Assembly (NCBI RefSeq): GCF_014201135.1
Contig: NZ_JACHDR010000001.1
Coordinates: forward strand, 372,001 to 436,000
Origin: Neomicrococcus aestuarii
GTDB taxonomy: Bacteria; Actinomycetota; Actinomycetes; Actinomycetales; Micrococcaceae
Length of the DNA stretch: 64,000 bases
Reading direction: 5' to 3'
Below are positions 1-8,786 of the stretch, in pieces; the first letter of the stretch is position 1, and each line of letters begins with the position of its first letter. A program made the position numbers and the translations under genes. The notes below the pieces were generated by a model, which was given only the letters and a program-made list of their open reading frames with translations, made no database searches and was not told the DNA's origin.

Positions 1-1
1 C

Positions 2-361
2 AAGATCGCCGTGGGCCTCGATGTCCGCGGCACCACCCTCGCAGCGCGTGGCTGGACCAAGGAAGGCGGAGATCTCTGGGAGGTCTTGCAGCGCCTTGAG
101 GACGCTGGCTGCGCTCGCTACGTGGTCACCGACGTCACCAAGGACGGAACCCTTCGCGGCCCCAACGTTGAGCTCTTGAAGCAGATGACGGAAAAGACCT
201 CGAAACCAATCGTCGCTTCCGGCGGCATCTCTAGCCTCGACGACCTTCGTGTTCTCCGCGAGCTGGTCCCGTTCGGCGTCGAAGGCGCCATTGTGGGCAA
301 AGCCCTCTACGCTGGCCGCTTCACGCTTCCTGAAGCACTCGATGTAGCCGGACGCCGCTAA
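2..361 (+). CDS. priA: PriA phosphoribosyl isomerase A, 3' part
   Basis: C-terminal 119 residues of the (beta/alpha)8-barrel isomerase that converts ProFAR in histidine synthesis; in actinobacteria the same enzyme usually also serves as TrpF in tryptophan synthesis. The frame is open from base 2, so the gene begins outside the window. Visible landmarks are VGLDVRG near the start, the [13 protein letters not shown] loop that carries the second catalytic aspartate in this family, and the phosphate-binding stretches VASGGISS and [12 protein letters not shown]. The HisA/TrpF dual role is inferred from lineage and cannot be read from this part alone. Followed after 42 bp by an sseB-like gene, a pairing common in Micrococcaceae. 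Confidence 0.93.
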   Translation, partial: KIAVGLDVRGTTLAARGWTKEGGDLWEVLQRLEDAGCARYVVTDVTKDGTLRGPNVELLKQMTEKTSKPIVASGGISSLDDLRVLRELVPFGVEGAIVGKALYAGRFTLPEALDVAGRR

Positions 362-403
362 ATCTCGTTTTAGCGGTCGCACGCTCACGCAACGAAAGAA
401 CTC

Positions 404-1321
404 ATGTCGCACGATCACTCCCACGCCCACGGCGCTGAACGACACCTGCCCGGACACATCGCTGCCGCGTTGGCTCGGGCCGGTCAAGCCACGGACTCCG
501 CTGGCGTGCCGTGGGCAGGGCGTGATCTCACCGACTCTGCGGATCCTCAGCACCAGTTCGAAAATGACAACGGCTTAGCCGTTCCGGAACTAGACAGTGC
601 CGTGACGGAGTTCATCACCAGTGCTCCACCGAGCACCGCTGCGGACATCGCTGAGGCCGAGCAAAAGATAGTCGGTGCTCTGGCCCGCGCCCGCGTCTTC
701 GTACCGGTCGTGGCAGAGCTGGCCGAAGGTGGACTCGGGGAACACGGTTTCGCCGAGGATAAGTCCTCAGACATGGCACTCGTGTGGCTTCAAGCTCCTG
801 ACGGACGCAAAGCGCTTCCGATCTTTAGCGCGGTTGACCGGCTCACGCAGTGGCACCCGGAAGCGCGCCCCGTTGCCGTGTACGCAGCACGCGCAGCCCT
901 CAGCGCCGTTGCGGAAGAAGCGCAGTTGTTGGTCTTGGACCCCGGCTGCAACGGAACCTTCGTGGTGCGCCGACCCGCTGTGTGGTCGCTGGCCCAACAG
1001 CAAGAGTGGACGCCCAGCTACATCGATCAAGACCTTCAAAAGAGCCTGGACCAGATCGCCCAGAACGAACCTCTGGTGGACGCGCTCGAGATCTCTCCTG
1101 GTCGAGGCGTTACCTCCCACAGCAGCACAGGCACTGTTCTTCCCGGGGGCGGAGCAGGACCCGAAGTACTCGTCACGGTGCACGTCACGGACGGCATCAC
1201 CGCCGAACAAGCTCAACTTGTTGCCCAATCGGTGGCTCGAAAACTAGGTGAGACTCAAGCTTTTGCGCTCGCAGTTGATACGGTCGAGCTGAGTGTCGCC
1301 CGCGGCCCGGCAATGTTCTAA
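404..1321 (+). CDS. SseB family protein
   Basis: 305 residues. The N-terminal His-rich stretch (HDHSHAHGAERHLPGHIAAAL) is followed by an SseB N-terminal-type domain at about residues 60-200, recognisable from IVGALARARVFVPVV, then MALVWLQAPDGRKALPIFSAVDRLTQWHP and LLVLDPGCNGTFVVRRPAVWSLA. The C-terminal third resembles the SseB C-terminal region. SseB proteins were named from enhanced serine sensitivity in E. coli; the biochemical role is unsettled, so none is claimed here. The His-rich N-terminus could bind metal, but that is speculation. Sits between priA and an MFS gene in the same direction. Confidence 0.8.
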   Translation: MSHDHSHAHGAERHLPGHIAAALARAGQATDSAGVPWAGRDLTDSADPQHQFENDNGLAVPELDSAVTEFITSAPPSTAADIAEAEQKIVGALARARVFVPVVAELAEGGLGEHGFAEDKSSDMALVWLQAPDGRKALPIFSAVDRLTQWHPEARPVAVYAARAALSAVAEEAQLLVLDPGCNGTFVVRRPAVWSLAQQQEWTPSYIDQDLQKSLDQIAQNEPLVDALEISPGRGVTSHSSTGTVLPGGGAGPEVLVTVHVTDGITAEQAQLVAQSVARKLGETQAFALAVDTVELSVARGPAMF

Positions 1322-1410
1322 CGCCGGCACCTCGGCTACACATCTGTAACTACCTCTCGCAGCTGACATCTTGCAGCTGAAACCTCGAAGCAGAAACACG
1401 GAGCGGTTCG

Positions 1411-2793
1411 TTGAACTTCGATCGCTATAAACAGGTCCTCTCCATCCCCGGCATCCCCATGCTCCTGGTGGTGGGTCTGATTGCCCGATTCCCGCACGCT
1501 GCGGCCGGGGTCATGCTGACCCTGCACGTAGCCCAGACCCTCGGTAAGGACTGGGCTAGCGCCGGACTGGTCGGCGCTATCTTCACGGTCGGTATTGCGG
1601 TGGGCTCTCCGTGGCGCGGTCGTTCCATCGACGTCAAAGGACTCCGCCGAGCACTCATTCCTTCGATCATCGGCGAAGCTACCCTCTGGAGCATCGCCCC
1701 GCATGTGAACTTCGAGTGGCTTTTGCTCTTGGTGTTCCTCGGCGGTTTGTTCGCGCTTCCGGTGTTCTCCGTGCTGCGTCAGGCCTTGAGCATTCTGGCC
1801 ACGGGTCCCATGCGTCGCTCCGCCTACGCCCTCGATGCCATCACTACCGAGGTGGTGTTCATGACGGGTCCAGGCATCGCAGCCCTCGTGGCAACCATGA
1901 TTTCCACCACCGTCGGCCTCACAGCGATCGGCATTGCCAGCTCGCTGGCGGGCATCATCTTGATGATCACCAACCCGCCGACGCGCTCACAAAGCGCCGA
2001 CGCAGTGGGGGGCTCTGACGAGGACACGGATTCAAGAGACTTGGGAGTCTTCAACGAACTGGCGGCCTCCACCACGATGGGTGGTGCAGCAAGTGCCAGC
2101 GCGGATGTCTCTGACGAGGTCGCCGCAGCTACTGGAACGTTGCCGATCCTGCGACCGTTGTCGCCGCGACGTCGTCGTCTGCAAAAAATGCGCCAGCGGG
2201 TGCAAACGCGGGTGGGGGAGAAGCTCAGCTCGGAATTCGCGTGGGTCACTCCAGCGGTGATCGGTTTGCTGGTGGTCTCTGCTGCGGCGGGACTGTTGTT
2301 TGCTGGCTCCGATGTTGACATCGTTGCGGTCAGCCAAGCTGTGGGCCAATCCTCGGACATCTGGTTTGTCTTCGTGTGCTGGTCCGGCGCCTCGCTGATC
2401 GGCGGTCTGATTTACGGTGCGCAGTCTCGGCGAATCAATCCGGTGTGGTTGCTGCTCGCCATGGCCGCGCTGACAATTCCGGCCGTCTTCGCCACGAGCG
2501 TCTGGACCTTGGGCCCGCTCATGATTCTTCCGGGTCTTGTCTGCGCCCCGCTGTTGTCCTCCGCCTCTGAGAACATTGCTGAGCTCGTGGATGAGGAACG
2601 ACGTGGTGAGGCCATGGGCTGGTACGGTTCCGCAATGACCGCCGGTTCTGCCGTGGGCGCCCCGGGTGCCGGAATCTTCATTGACCTGATGGGTCCTGGT
2701 TACGGCTTCATGGCCGTGGGTATAGCGGGCGTGATCCTTGGCTTGTTCTCATTCCTGGCCGTTAAAGTACGACGCCGCCGGCTCGCTTCGTGA
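1411..2793 (+). CDS. MFS transporter
   Basis: 460-residue polytopic membrane protein with about 12 hydrophobic segments in two halves of six, as in major facilitator permeases. The halves are joined by a long charged cytoplasmic loop (about residues 190-285) with an Arg-rich patch (SPRRRRLQKMRQR). The first half carries the loop GSPWRGRSIDVKGLRR between TM2 and TM3, a version of the family motif GxxxDrxGrr. Starts on TTG, preceded by a GGAGCGG ribosome site. Substrate is unknown; single-polypeptide drug or metabolite efflux is the usual inference. The 3' end overlaps a hairpin that may be its terminator. Confidence 0.85.
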   Translation: MNFDRYKQVLSIPGIPMLLVVGLIARFPHAAAGVMLTLHVAQTLGKDWASAGLVGAIFTVGIAVGSPWRGRSIDVKGLRRALIPSIIGEATLWSIAPHVNFEWLLLLVFLGGLFALPVFSVLRQALSILATGPMRRSAYALDAITTEVVFMTGPGIAALVATMISTTVGLTAIGIASSLAGIILMITNPPTRSQSADAVGGSDEDTDSRDLGVFNELAASTTMGGAASASADVSDEVAAATGTLPILRPLSPRRRRLQKMRQRVQTRVGEKLSSEFAWVTPAVIGLLVVSAAAGLLFAGSDVDIVAVSQAVGQSSDIWFVFVCWSGASLIGGLIYGAQSRRINPVWLLLAMAALTIPAVFATSVWTLGPLMILPGLVCAPLLSSASENIAELVDEERRGEAMGWYGSAMTAGSAVGAPGAGIFIDLMGPGYGFMAVGIAGVILGLFSFLAVKVRRRRLAS

Positions 2794-2813
2794 GCGAAAC
2801 CGACGGCGTCGTA
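2768..2813 (+). terminator. Hairpin at end of MFS gene
   Basis: TACGACGCCG at 2768 pairs with CGGCGTCGTA ending at 2813, and an inner arm CTCGC/GAGCG flanks a TTCGT loop. The stem overlaps the last codons of the MFS gene and lies between convergent genes, so it could stop transcription from both sides. There is no clear T-tract. Confidence 0.5.
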
Positions 2814-2827
2814 GGGGTTACGAAAGA

Positions 2828-3253
2828 TTAGTTAACTGGTCCGGTGAACTTCTCGCCCGGGCCCTTGCCTGGCTCGTCCTGGATCAGGGAAGCTTCGCGG
2901 AACGCCAACTGAAGCGTACGGAGGCCATCGCGCAACGGACGAGCGTGCTGGTTGCCCACCTCTGGAGCACCAGCGGTAATCAGACCGGCAAGAGCGGTGA
3001 TGAGCTTGCGGGCTTCGTCGAGGTCCTTAAGCTCTTCAGCGTCTGGGCCTTCAGCCAAGCCAAGCTTCACAGCAGCGGCACTCATGAGGTGCACAGCAGC
3101 GGTGGTGATCACCTCGACCGCCGGAACTTCAGCGATATCGCGGATCTTGTCCGCATCGGTAGCTGAAGCGGAAGGGTGTGGAGTGTTGTGAGCGTGCGGC
3201 TCCTGGTGAGCTGCGGCGTCGTACTCAAAGTGAGAAGCGGAAGGTGAAGTCAT
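2828..3253 (-). CDS. DUF1844 domain-containing protein
   Basis: 141 residues from the methionine of MTSPSASHFEYD; an in-frame ATG 57 bp upstream (3310) gives a longer form without a better ribosome site. The core DIAEVPAVEVITTAAVHLMSAAAVKLGLAEG and DLDEARKLITALAGLITAG matches the DUF1844 pattern found in actinobacteria and other phyla. Function is unknown. In many actinobacterial genomes a DUF1844 gene lies divergently from or near infC, as here, which supports the family assignment but not a role. Cytoplasmic, no signal peptide. Confidence 0.85.
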   Translation of the reverse strand: MTSPSASHFEYDAAAHQEPHAHNTPHPSASATDADKIRDIAEVPAVEVITTAAVHLMSAAAVKLGLAEGPDAEELKDLDEARKLITALAGLITAGAPEVGNQHARPLRDGLRTLQLAFREASLIQDEPGKGPGEKFTGPVN

Positions 3254-3325
3254 GCCGCCCAGTTTTTCACAATCTTGAAGCGAAGATGTACGCAAGGTGT
3301 CCCACGGCACGCTCCCAGCCCCTAA

Positions 3326-3355
3326 TTCGCTCGCACGTGAAGTTATGTGTAGAAT
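3326..3355 (+). promoter_or_regulatory. Candidate promoter of the infC operon
   Basis: A -10-like TAGAAT at 3350-3355 lies 18 bp downstream of a weak TTCGCT at 3326-3331. It sits about 190 bp before the infC start and would produce a long structured leader. The -35 match is poor, so the call rests mainly on the -10 and position. Confidence 0.35.
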
Positions 3356-3359
3356 TGAC

Positions 3360-3547
3360 CGAGCAAGTGGAGGCCTCCTCCCACCCGCAGTCGCCCCCGG
3401 GCGTCCGGGTCATTTCGGACCAGCTGAGATGCTGGCGGTTGACAATAGTCACCACCGATTTTCTTGAGGCCTTCGTCTGCACTGCAGCCGGGGGCCTTTC
3501 CCGTTGCAGGAAAAGTACTAAAACTGTACCGAACAACAGGAGTTCAC
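3360..3547 (+). promoter_or_regulatory. Structured 5' leader of infC-rpmI-rplT
   Basis: About 190 nt without a gene before infC. It can form several short hairpins: GTCCG/CGGAC around 3402-3420, CCAGC/GCTGG around 3420-3435, and a longer CTGCA...TGCAG arm pair around 3476-3509. Operons of IF-3, L35 and L20 are classically autoregulated through their leaders in other bacteria; whether this leader acts that way is an inference. Confidence 0.4.
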
Positions 3548-4918
3548 ATCAGCGATCCACGCATTAACGATCGAATCCGCGCCACAGAGGTTCGATTGGT
3601 TGGGCCAAACGGCGAGCAGGCCGGCATCCAGCCGATTGAAGTAGCTCTTCGCCTGGCCCTTGAGGCTGATCTTGATTTGGTGGAGGTGGCGCCTAACGCC
3701 AACCCTCCCGTGTGCAAGTTGATGGACTTTGGCAAGTACAAGTACGAAGCCGCTGTCAAGGCGCGCGAGGCGCGTAAGAACCAAACGAACACGGTCCTCA
3801 AGGAGATCCGTTTCCGTCTGAAGATTGACAAGCACGACTACGAGACCAAGACCGGTCACGCCGCACGCTTCCTAGCTGCAGGTGACAAGGTCAAGGCCAT
3901 GATTCAGTTCCGTGGCCGTGAGCAGCAGCGCCCCGAAATGGGCATTCGCTTGCTTGAAAAGTTTGCAGAAGATGTCGCAGCCGTAGGCATTGTTGAGTCC
4001 AGCCCACGCATCGATGGCCGCAACATGGTCATGGTGATTGGTCCGCTCAAGAACAAGGCTGAAGCTAAGGCAGAAGCTCGTCGCCAGGCACAGCGTGAGA
4101 ATGATCGCGCGAAGGCTAACGGCGAAAAGGTGAAGCTTGACACGGAAAACCCGGAAAGCATCGGGCAGTCCATGGGGGATTCGCTCTCTGAGGACATGAA
4201 GGCAAAGCTTGCTGCAGTTTCCGGAGCAGACGCCGACGCCGCAACTGACGCGGTTGATGCAGAAGTTCCTGCCGAGGTAGCAACCGAGCAGCAGGAAACT
4301 GCAGCACCGGTTGAGACCGAAGCACCAGTAGAAGCTGCTGCTGAGGAAGAGAAGCCAAAGGCTGTCGAGATTCCAAAGTTCGAACTCGATCCGTCCTTGC
4401 CGCCACTGCCTCCTCGCCCGCAGACCCGTCCGTCCTCGCGACCTGCAGCCGCTTCACCGCGTGCCGCTGGCGTCACGAAGGCAGCACCGGGTGGCTCCCG
4501 CTCCGGCGGCCCACGTTCTTCGGGCCCACGTTCGGGTTCCGGCGCTCCACGCTCCGGAGATCGTTACGGAAGCGATCGCCCAGGTTCGGATCGCTCAGAT
4601 CGCCCCACCAGCGATCGCTCGAGCAGCGACCGTTCCGGTAGCGATCGTCCAAGCAGTGACCGTCCACAGAGCAGCGGCCGTCCAACGTCTGCTCCACGTG
4701 CAGCAAGCGGCTCCGCTCCGGCACCGGGCAGTGCACCTCGCCCAGCCGCAGCAGCACCACGGCCAAGCGTGACGCCAAAGCCAGCAACGGGCGCTGCAAA
4801 GCCAGCCGCTCCAAGGCCGGGCGGCGCACCAAAGCCAGCTCCGAAGCCAGCGGGTGCAGCTAAGCCTGCAGCTCGACCGGCCACGAAGCCAGCACCAAAG
4901 CCTAAGTCGGATTCCTAA
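3548..4918 (+). CDS. infC: Translation initiation factor IF-3 with long C-terminal extension, AUC start
   Basis: Residues 1-180 are a full IF-3: N domain [23 protein letters not shown] and [27 protein letters not shown], linker EARKNQ, then the C domain ending in [20 protein letters not shown]-3 binds the 30S subunit and proofreads start codon selection. Homologues begin at this ISDPRIND point, where the codon is ATC with AGGAG five bases upstream. An upstream in-frame ATG at 3464 has no ribosome site and adds 28 unrelated residues. AUC/AUU starts underlie IF-3 autoregulation in other bacteria. Residues 185-456 are an Ala/Pro/Glu-rich then Ser-Asp-Arg-rich low-complexity tail, more than doubling the usual ~180-200 residues. 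Confidence 0.93.
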   Translation: MSDPRINDRIRATEVRLVGPNGEQAGIQPIEVALRLALEADLDLVEVAPNANPPVCKLMDFGKYKYEAAVKAREARKNQTNTVLKEIRFRLKIDKHDYETKTGHAARFLAAGDKVKAMIQFRGREQQRPEMGIRLLEKFAEDVAAVGIVESSPRIDGRNMVMVIGPLKNKAEAKAEARRQAQRENDRAKANGEKVKLDTENPESIGQSMGDSLSEDMKAKLAAVSGADADAATDAVDAEVPAEVATEQQETAAPVETEAPVEAAAEEEKPKAVEIPKFELDPSLPPLPPRPQTRPSSRPAAASPRAAGVTKAAPGGSRSGGPRSSGPRSGSGAPRSGDRYGSDRPGSDRSDRPTSDRSSSDRSGSDRPSSDRPQSSGRPTSAPRAASGSAPAPGSAPRPAAAAPRPSVTPKPATGAAKPAAPRPGGAPKPAPKPAGAAKPAARPATKPAPKPKSDS

Positions 4919-5078
4919 TCGGTGTGGCCACCGCTGCAAAGCGGTGGCCCGCTTGAGGGAAAACGGACTTTCCAGAGGAATCTGATTCCTCGATAGACCA
5001 AGCGATCCTCGCGCGAGAATCGCTCAAGATCCTCGGTACTGCCTGCAGTACTGAGAACACGTAAGGAGAACGGCGGAT

Positions 5079-5273
5079 ATGCCGAAGTTCAAGACTCACA
5101 GTGGCGCTAAGAAGCGCTTCAAGGTAACCGGTTCCGGCAAGCTGAAGCGTCAGCAAGCAAACCGCCGTCACTACCTCGAGCACAAGCCATCGACGTTGAC
5201 CCGTCGCCTCGCCGGCGATCGCATCGTCTCTAAGGCAGACACCAAGACCATCAAGCGGATGCTCGGTCTCTAA
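5079..5273 (+). CDS. rpmI: 50S ribosomal protein L35
   Basis: 64 residues, normal length for bL35: [36 protein letters not shown], then [14 protein letters not shown] at the end. Basic, cytoplasmic, part of the large ribosomal subunit. Preceded by a strong AAGGAGAA ribosome site. It lies 160 bp after infC and 99 bp before rplT in the universal infC-rpmI-rplT order. Confidence 0.98.
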   Translation: MPKFKTHSGAKKRFKVTGSGKLKRQQANRRHYLEHKPSTLTRRLAGDRIVSKADTKTIKRMLGL

Positions 5274-5372
5274 GTCCAAAAACCTTGGGGTGTTTGCCCC
5301 AGCCCATTCGATCGCCGAAGGTCACCAGCAATAACGCGGGACTGAGTAGGCCAAAGTCAAAGGAGTACACAC

Positions 5373-6095
5373 GTGGCACGTGTGAAGCGGGCGGTCAACG
5401 CCCACAAGAAGCGTCGCGTCGTTCTGGAACGCGCAAAGGGTTACCGCGGTCAGCGTTCGCGCTTGTACCGCAAGGCGAAGGAGCAGTTGCTTCACTCGTT
5501 CGTCTACAGCTTCAACGACCGTCGTAAGCGTAAGGGCGACTTCCGTCGCTTGTGGATCCAGCGCATCAACGCTGCATCCCGCGCCAACGGCATGACCTAC
5601 AACCGTCTCATCCAGGGCCTGAAGGCTGCTGAGGTTGAGGTTGACCGCCGCATGCTTGCTGAGTTGGCTGTTTCTGACGCCACTGCATTCGCTGCATTGG
5701 TGAAGGTTGCAAAGTCCGCTCTTCCAGCAGACGTTAACGCTCCAGCTGATAAGTCCGCAAAGAAGGCTTCTTCCGCTAAGGCTACGAAGGCTGCTGCTGT
5801 GAAGGTTGTTTCCGCAGCTCCTGCAAAGGCTGAGGCTCCTGCCAAGGAAGAAGCTCCTGCAGCTGCTTCCAAGGAGTCTGAGATCGCTGGCGCCGTCAAG
5901 GCTGTTGAAGGCGAAGCCGCTCCTGAGGGCTTTGTTATCAAGGGCAACTCACAGTCCAACAAGTACCACGTTCCGGGCTCCACCTGGTACGAGCAGACCC
6001 AGGCTGAGTACTGGTTCGAGACCATCGAAGCCGCTAAGGCTGCAGGCTTCGAGCCTGCCGGTGGCGAGTCCCGCCAGCAGATGCCACAGGCCTAA
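5373..6095 (+). CDS. rplT: 50S ribosomal protein L20 with C-terminal 'sunset'-like domain
   Basis: GTG start. Residues 1-118 are a complete bL20 ([38 protein letters not shown], then [24 protein letters not shown]), an early-assembly 23S rRNA-binding protein. Usual length is about 117-130, but this protein has 240. After a Lys/Ala/Glu-rich linker (119-184) comes [19 protein letters not shown] (185-203) and [28 protein letters not shown] (204-231). That pattern matches the short domain, called 'sunset' in some annotations, that follows other actinobacterial proteins. Domain identity is from memory of the pattern G-x-I-K-G-N...YH.PGs..Y..T..E.wF.t.eeA..AGf. Last gene before a strong terminator. 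Confidence 0.95.
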   Translation: MARVKRAVNAHKKRRVVLERAKGYRGQRSRLYRKAKEQLLHSFVYSFNDRRKRKGDFRRLWIQRINAASRANGMTYNRLIQGLKAAEVEVDRRMLAELAVSDATAFAALVKVAKSALPADVNAPADKSAKKASSAKATKAAAVKVVSAAPAKAEAPAKEEAPAAASKESEIAGAVKAVEGEAAPEGFVIKGNSQSNKYHVPGSTWYEQTQAEYWFETIEAAKAAGFEPAGGESRQQMPQA

Positions 6096-6143
6096 GGCTT
6101 ACTTTTCACGAGTATCTAGGCTCTAGCGTCTACACGCTTTCGT

Positions 6144-6187
6144 AAAGGACGAAATCCCTTCGGGGGTTTCGTCCTTTGCTTTTGTCC
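6144..6187 (+). terminator. Terminator of infC-rpmI-rplT
   Basis: AAAGGACGAAATCCC, loop TTCG, then GGGGTTTCGTCCTTT (6144-6177), followed by GCTTTTG. Long stem with a stable UUCG tetraloop. Confidence 0.9.
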
Positions 6188-6268
6188 AGCCACACAAATT
6201 TTCCCGGGTCTGCCCATAGCCCCGACCTCTTGTCCGCGTCCGCGCGGATCCTCACTTAAGGTGAATGT

Positions 6269-7228
6269 ATGTCCTTTGGTAATCACGAAATCATGTCCAA
6301 CCCGCGTGCTGACCGCGTGCGCGATATCGCTCGTCTGAGCAACGCGCGGGAACGCTCCAAGCGCGGTGAGTTCTTGGCCGAAGGGCCGCAAGCGGTGCGG
6401 GAGGCGTTGCGTCGCCACCACGAGCTCGAGGCAGCTGGGAAGACCGGTGTGGTTCACACGGTCTACGCCACGAGCGTGGGCATTGGGCGTCTTGAGGAAC
6501 TCGCAGATCCCAACAACAGCGACCTGGTCCGCCAAGTGACGCCGGAAGTGTTGGCGGCGATGGCTGATACCGTGACCCCGCAGGGCATGGTGGCAGTGTG
6601 CCGCATGGATGTGTCCTCGCTCGAGGATATGGTGGCGCGGGCGCCACGTTTGGTCGCGGTGTTGTGCCGCGTGCAGGATCCTGGAAACGCTGGCACGATC
6701 GTGCGCGCCGCGGATGCCGCCGGCGCCGACGCCATGGTGATTACCGCTGGAAGCGTTGACATTTTCAACCCTAAGGCGGTCCGTTCAACGGCCGGTTCGC
6801 TGTTCCACATGCCAGTAGTCACGGGTGCGAGCACCGAAGACGTCGTGGCTGCGCTCAAGGCAGCAGGCGTACAGATTTTGGCTGCCGACGGCTACGGTTC
6901 TTTCGATTTGGATGAGCTGCAAGAAGAGAGCGTACGACGACGCACGCTTGCGTCCGGTGCCGCACCTTCGATCGACGCCGTGGAAACGCAAGACGGCTCC
7001 GGATCGCAAGGGGACTCCGAAACGCAAGGCAGCGTCGTCGTCCTAGAAAACCCGACGACCTGGCTTTTCGGAAACGAAGCGCAAGGCCTCAACGACGAAG
7101 AATTGGCGCTAGCAGACGCCCGCGTTGCCGTGCCTCTGTATGGAATTGCAGAGTCATTGAATGTGGGAACCGCCGCAACCGTGTGCTTGTACGCTTCCGC
7201 GCGCGCTCAGCGCCGCTCAAACCGATAG
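6269..7228 (+). CDS. TrmH/SpoU family RNA methyltransferase
   Basis: 319 residues. N-terminal substrate-binding part (RDIARLSNARERSKRGEFLAEGPQAVREAL) then a SPOUT fold: LCRVQDPGNAGTIVRAADAAGADAMVI (motif 1), KAVRSTAGSLFHMPV, LFGNEAQGLNDEE (motif 2) and VPLYGIAESLNVGTAATVCLYA (motif 3), the last two forming the AdoMet-binding trefoil knot. The family 2'-O-methylates ribose in rRNA or tRNA; the target nucleotide cannot be read from sequence. The conserved position downstream of rplT in actinobacteria suggests a 23S rRNA target. ATG at 6269; an alternative ATG at 6293 (MSNPRAD) is equally plausible. About 50 residues of variable insert lie between motifs 1 and 2. Confidence 0.92.
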   Translation: MSFGNHEIMSNPRADRVRDIARLSNARERSKRGEFLAEGPQAVREALRRHHELEAAGKTGVVHTVYATSVGIGRLEELADPNNSDLVRQVTPEVLAAMADTVTPQGMVAVCRMDVSSLEDMVARAPRLVAVLCRVQDPGNAGTIVRAADAAGADAMVITAGSVDIFNPKAVRSTAGSLFHMPVVTGASTEDVVAALKAAGVQILAADGYGSFDLDELQEESVRRRTLASGAAPSIDAVETQDGSGSQGDSETQGSVVVLENPTTWLFGNEAQGLNDEELALADARVAVPLYGIAESLNVGTAATVCLYASARAQRRSNR

Positions 7229-7270
7229 CATTTCACAGGACGAACTTTTCACTAAGAGACAAGGAATCAC

Positions 7271-8224
7271 ATGGCTGCTTCAGGGGGCACCAAAGCGGTG
7301 GTCGCGGCACTCGCCGCCAACCTGACCATCGCACTGTTCAAATTCATTGCGTATTTCTTGACGTTTTCGTCATCGATGCTGGCCGAAGCGATCCACTCGC
7401 TCGCTGACTCCGGCAACCAGGTATTGCTGTTGCTCGGTGGTAAACGCGCCGCTCGGCAAGCAAGCCCAGAGCACCCGTTCGGTTACGGACGCGAACGCTA
7501 CATTTACTCGTTCATCGTTTCCATTGTGCTGTTCTCCGTCGGTGGCCTTTTTGCACTGTACGAGGCGTACCAAAAGTGGAGCCACCCGCACGCTATCGAA
7601 GGACAGTGGTGGTGGGTTCCCCTCGCCGTGCTGGTTGGCGCCATCATCGCCGAAAGCCTGTCTTTCCGCACCGCAATCATCGAATCGAACCACGTGCGTG
7701 GAAATCGTTCATGGGTGAAGTTCATCAAGACCGCAAAGTCTCCTGAACTTCCCGTGATCTTGTTGGAAGACCTTGGCGCCTTGTTGGGCTTGGTCTTCGC
7801 GCTTGCTGGTGTCTCTTTGACACTCGTGACCGGCAACGGCATCTGGGATGCGATCGGCACCGGCATGATTGGTCTCTTGCTCGTGACCATCGCCATCGTC
7901 CTGGCTGTGGAGACGAAGTCCTTGCTCTTGGGCGAATCTGCAACCAAGGAAAACGTGCGTGAGATTGAGAATGCTATCCAGAGCGATGGCACCGACATCA
8001 TTCACCTCAAGACCTTGCACTTGGGCCCAGAAGAACTCCTCGTTGCCGCAAAGATCTCCGTGCCGGAGCACTCGACCGGCGCTGAGGTGGCACAGGTGAT
8101 TGATGACGCCGAGGTTCGTATCCGTGCGGCGGTTCCTATTGCACGCGTGATCTACCTCGAGCCTGACATCAAGCGTGAAGGTCACGTTCCTGCGACCGAA
8201 GACGCCACTGTCACGCATGGCTAA
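7271..8224 (+). CDS. Cation diffusion facilitator family transporter
   Basis: 317 residues with six hydrophobic segments: residues about 8-28 (VVAALAANLTIALFKFIAYFLT), one near 37-55, 78-98, 115-130, 158-180 and 190-212, then a cytoplasmic C-terminal domain. TM2 has the metal-site pattern HSLAD. In TM5 the usual HxxxD is replaced by EDLGA, as in the SLC30A9/TMEM163-like branch, so zinc export is not certain. Function is proton-coupled divalent metal transport by family. Its end overlaps the mutT start by 8 bp, suggesting translational coupling. Confidence 0.88.
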   Translation: MAASGGTKAVVAALAANLTIALFKFIAYFLTFSSSMLAEAIHSLADSGNQVLLLLGGKRAARQASPEHPFGYGRERYIYSFIVSIVLFSVGGLFALYEAYQKWSHPHAIEGQWWWVPLAVLVGAIIAESLSFRTAIIESNHVRGNRSWVKFIKTAKSPELPVILLEDLGALLGLVFALAGVSLTLVTGNGIWDAIGTGMIGLLLVTIAIVLAVETKSLLLGESATKENVREIENAIQSDGTDIIHLKTLHLGPEELLVAAKISVPEHSTGAEVAQVIDDAEVRIRAAVPIARVIYLEPDIKREGHVPATEDATVTHG

Positions 8225-8639
8225 TCTCAAGCAGATTGTGGGCGCTGCGATTGTTGATTCGATCGCGGCGCCCACGCGTCTTTTAGTAGCCCGCCGCTCC
8301 GCACCGCCCGCCCTTGCCGGACTCTGGGAATTTCCGGGCGGGAAAGTGGAACCGGGAGAGACGTGTGAAAACGCGTTGCTCCGGGAGATCCGCGAAGAAC
8401 TCGGGGTAACGGTGACCCTGGGTGCAGAGCTTGTTGGGCCGATTGATCAGGGCTGGCCCCTCAACGAATCCGCCGTGATGCGCGTGTGGTTTGCTGAAGT
8501 GACTGACGGGGGAGTCCCTGAGGCGCTCGAAGATCACGACGAGCTACGCTGGATTGACCTGGCCGGCGAAGAAGCACTCGAGCTGGATTGGATTCCAGCC
8601 GACTACCCGATTGTGCGTGAGCTCCTCAGATCACTCTGA
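8217..8639 (+). CDS. mutT: MutT-type (8-oxo-dGTP) Nudix hydrolase
   Basis: 140 residues from ATG at 8217, inside the end of the CDF gene. Begins MANLKQIVGAAIVD; the phrase LLVARRSAPPALAGLWEFPGGKVEPGE is typical of MutT proteins. The Nudix box runs from GGKVEPGE to REIREELGV at about residues 42-65, with all consensus Gly/Glu/Arg residues present. These enzymes sanitise oxidised nucleotides; substrate is assigned by overall resemblance. An upstream in-frame ATG at 8175 would only extend into the CDF frame overlap and is less likely. Confidence 0.9.
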   Translation: MANLKQIVGAAIVDSIAAPTRLLVARRSAPPALAGLWEFPGGKVEPGETCENALLREIREELGVTVTLGAELVGPIDQGWPLNESAVMRVWFAEVTDGGVPEALEDHDELRWIDLAGEEALELDWIPADYPIVRELLRSL

Positions 8640-8690
8640 AGTTTCATTCTCTTTCGCTCGGTGACATTTATCCGGCGCTCTTAAAGTGCA

Positions 8691-8735
8691 GTGGCGGTCC
8701 AGTACACAGCCTTTCGGCAATTACTGGACCGCCAC
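8691..8735 (-). terminator. Perfect 14-bp hairpin after mutT
   Basis: GTGGCGGTCCAGTA at 8691-8704 pairs perfectly with TACTGGACCGCCAC at 8722-8735. The loop contains an inner hairpin that reads GCC-GAAA-GGC on the minus strand (GNRA tetraloop) and GCC-TTTC-GGC on the plus strand. It lies between convergent genes and lacks a clear T-tract. It could terminate mutT or be part of a minus-strand RNA. Confidence 0.6.
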
Positions 8736-8786
8736 CGGCTTCATAGGCTTTCACCGTAGAAGCTGAGCTTCCCTTCTCACACTTCT

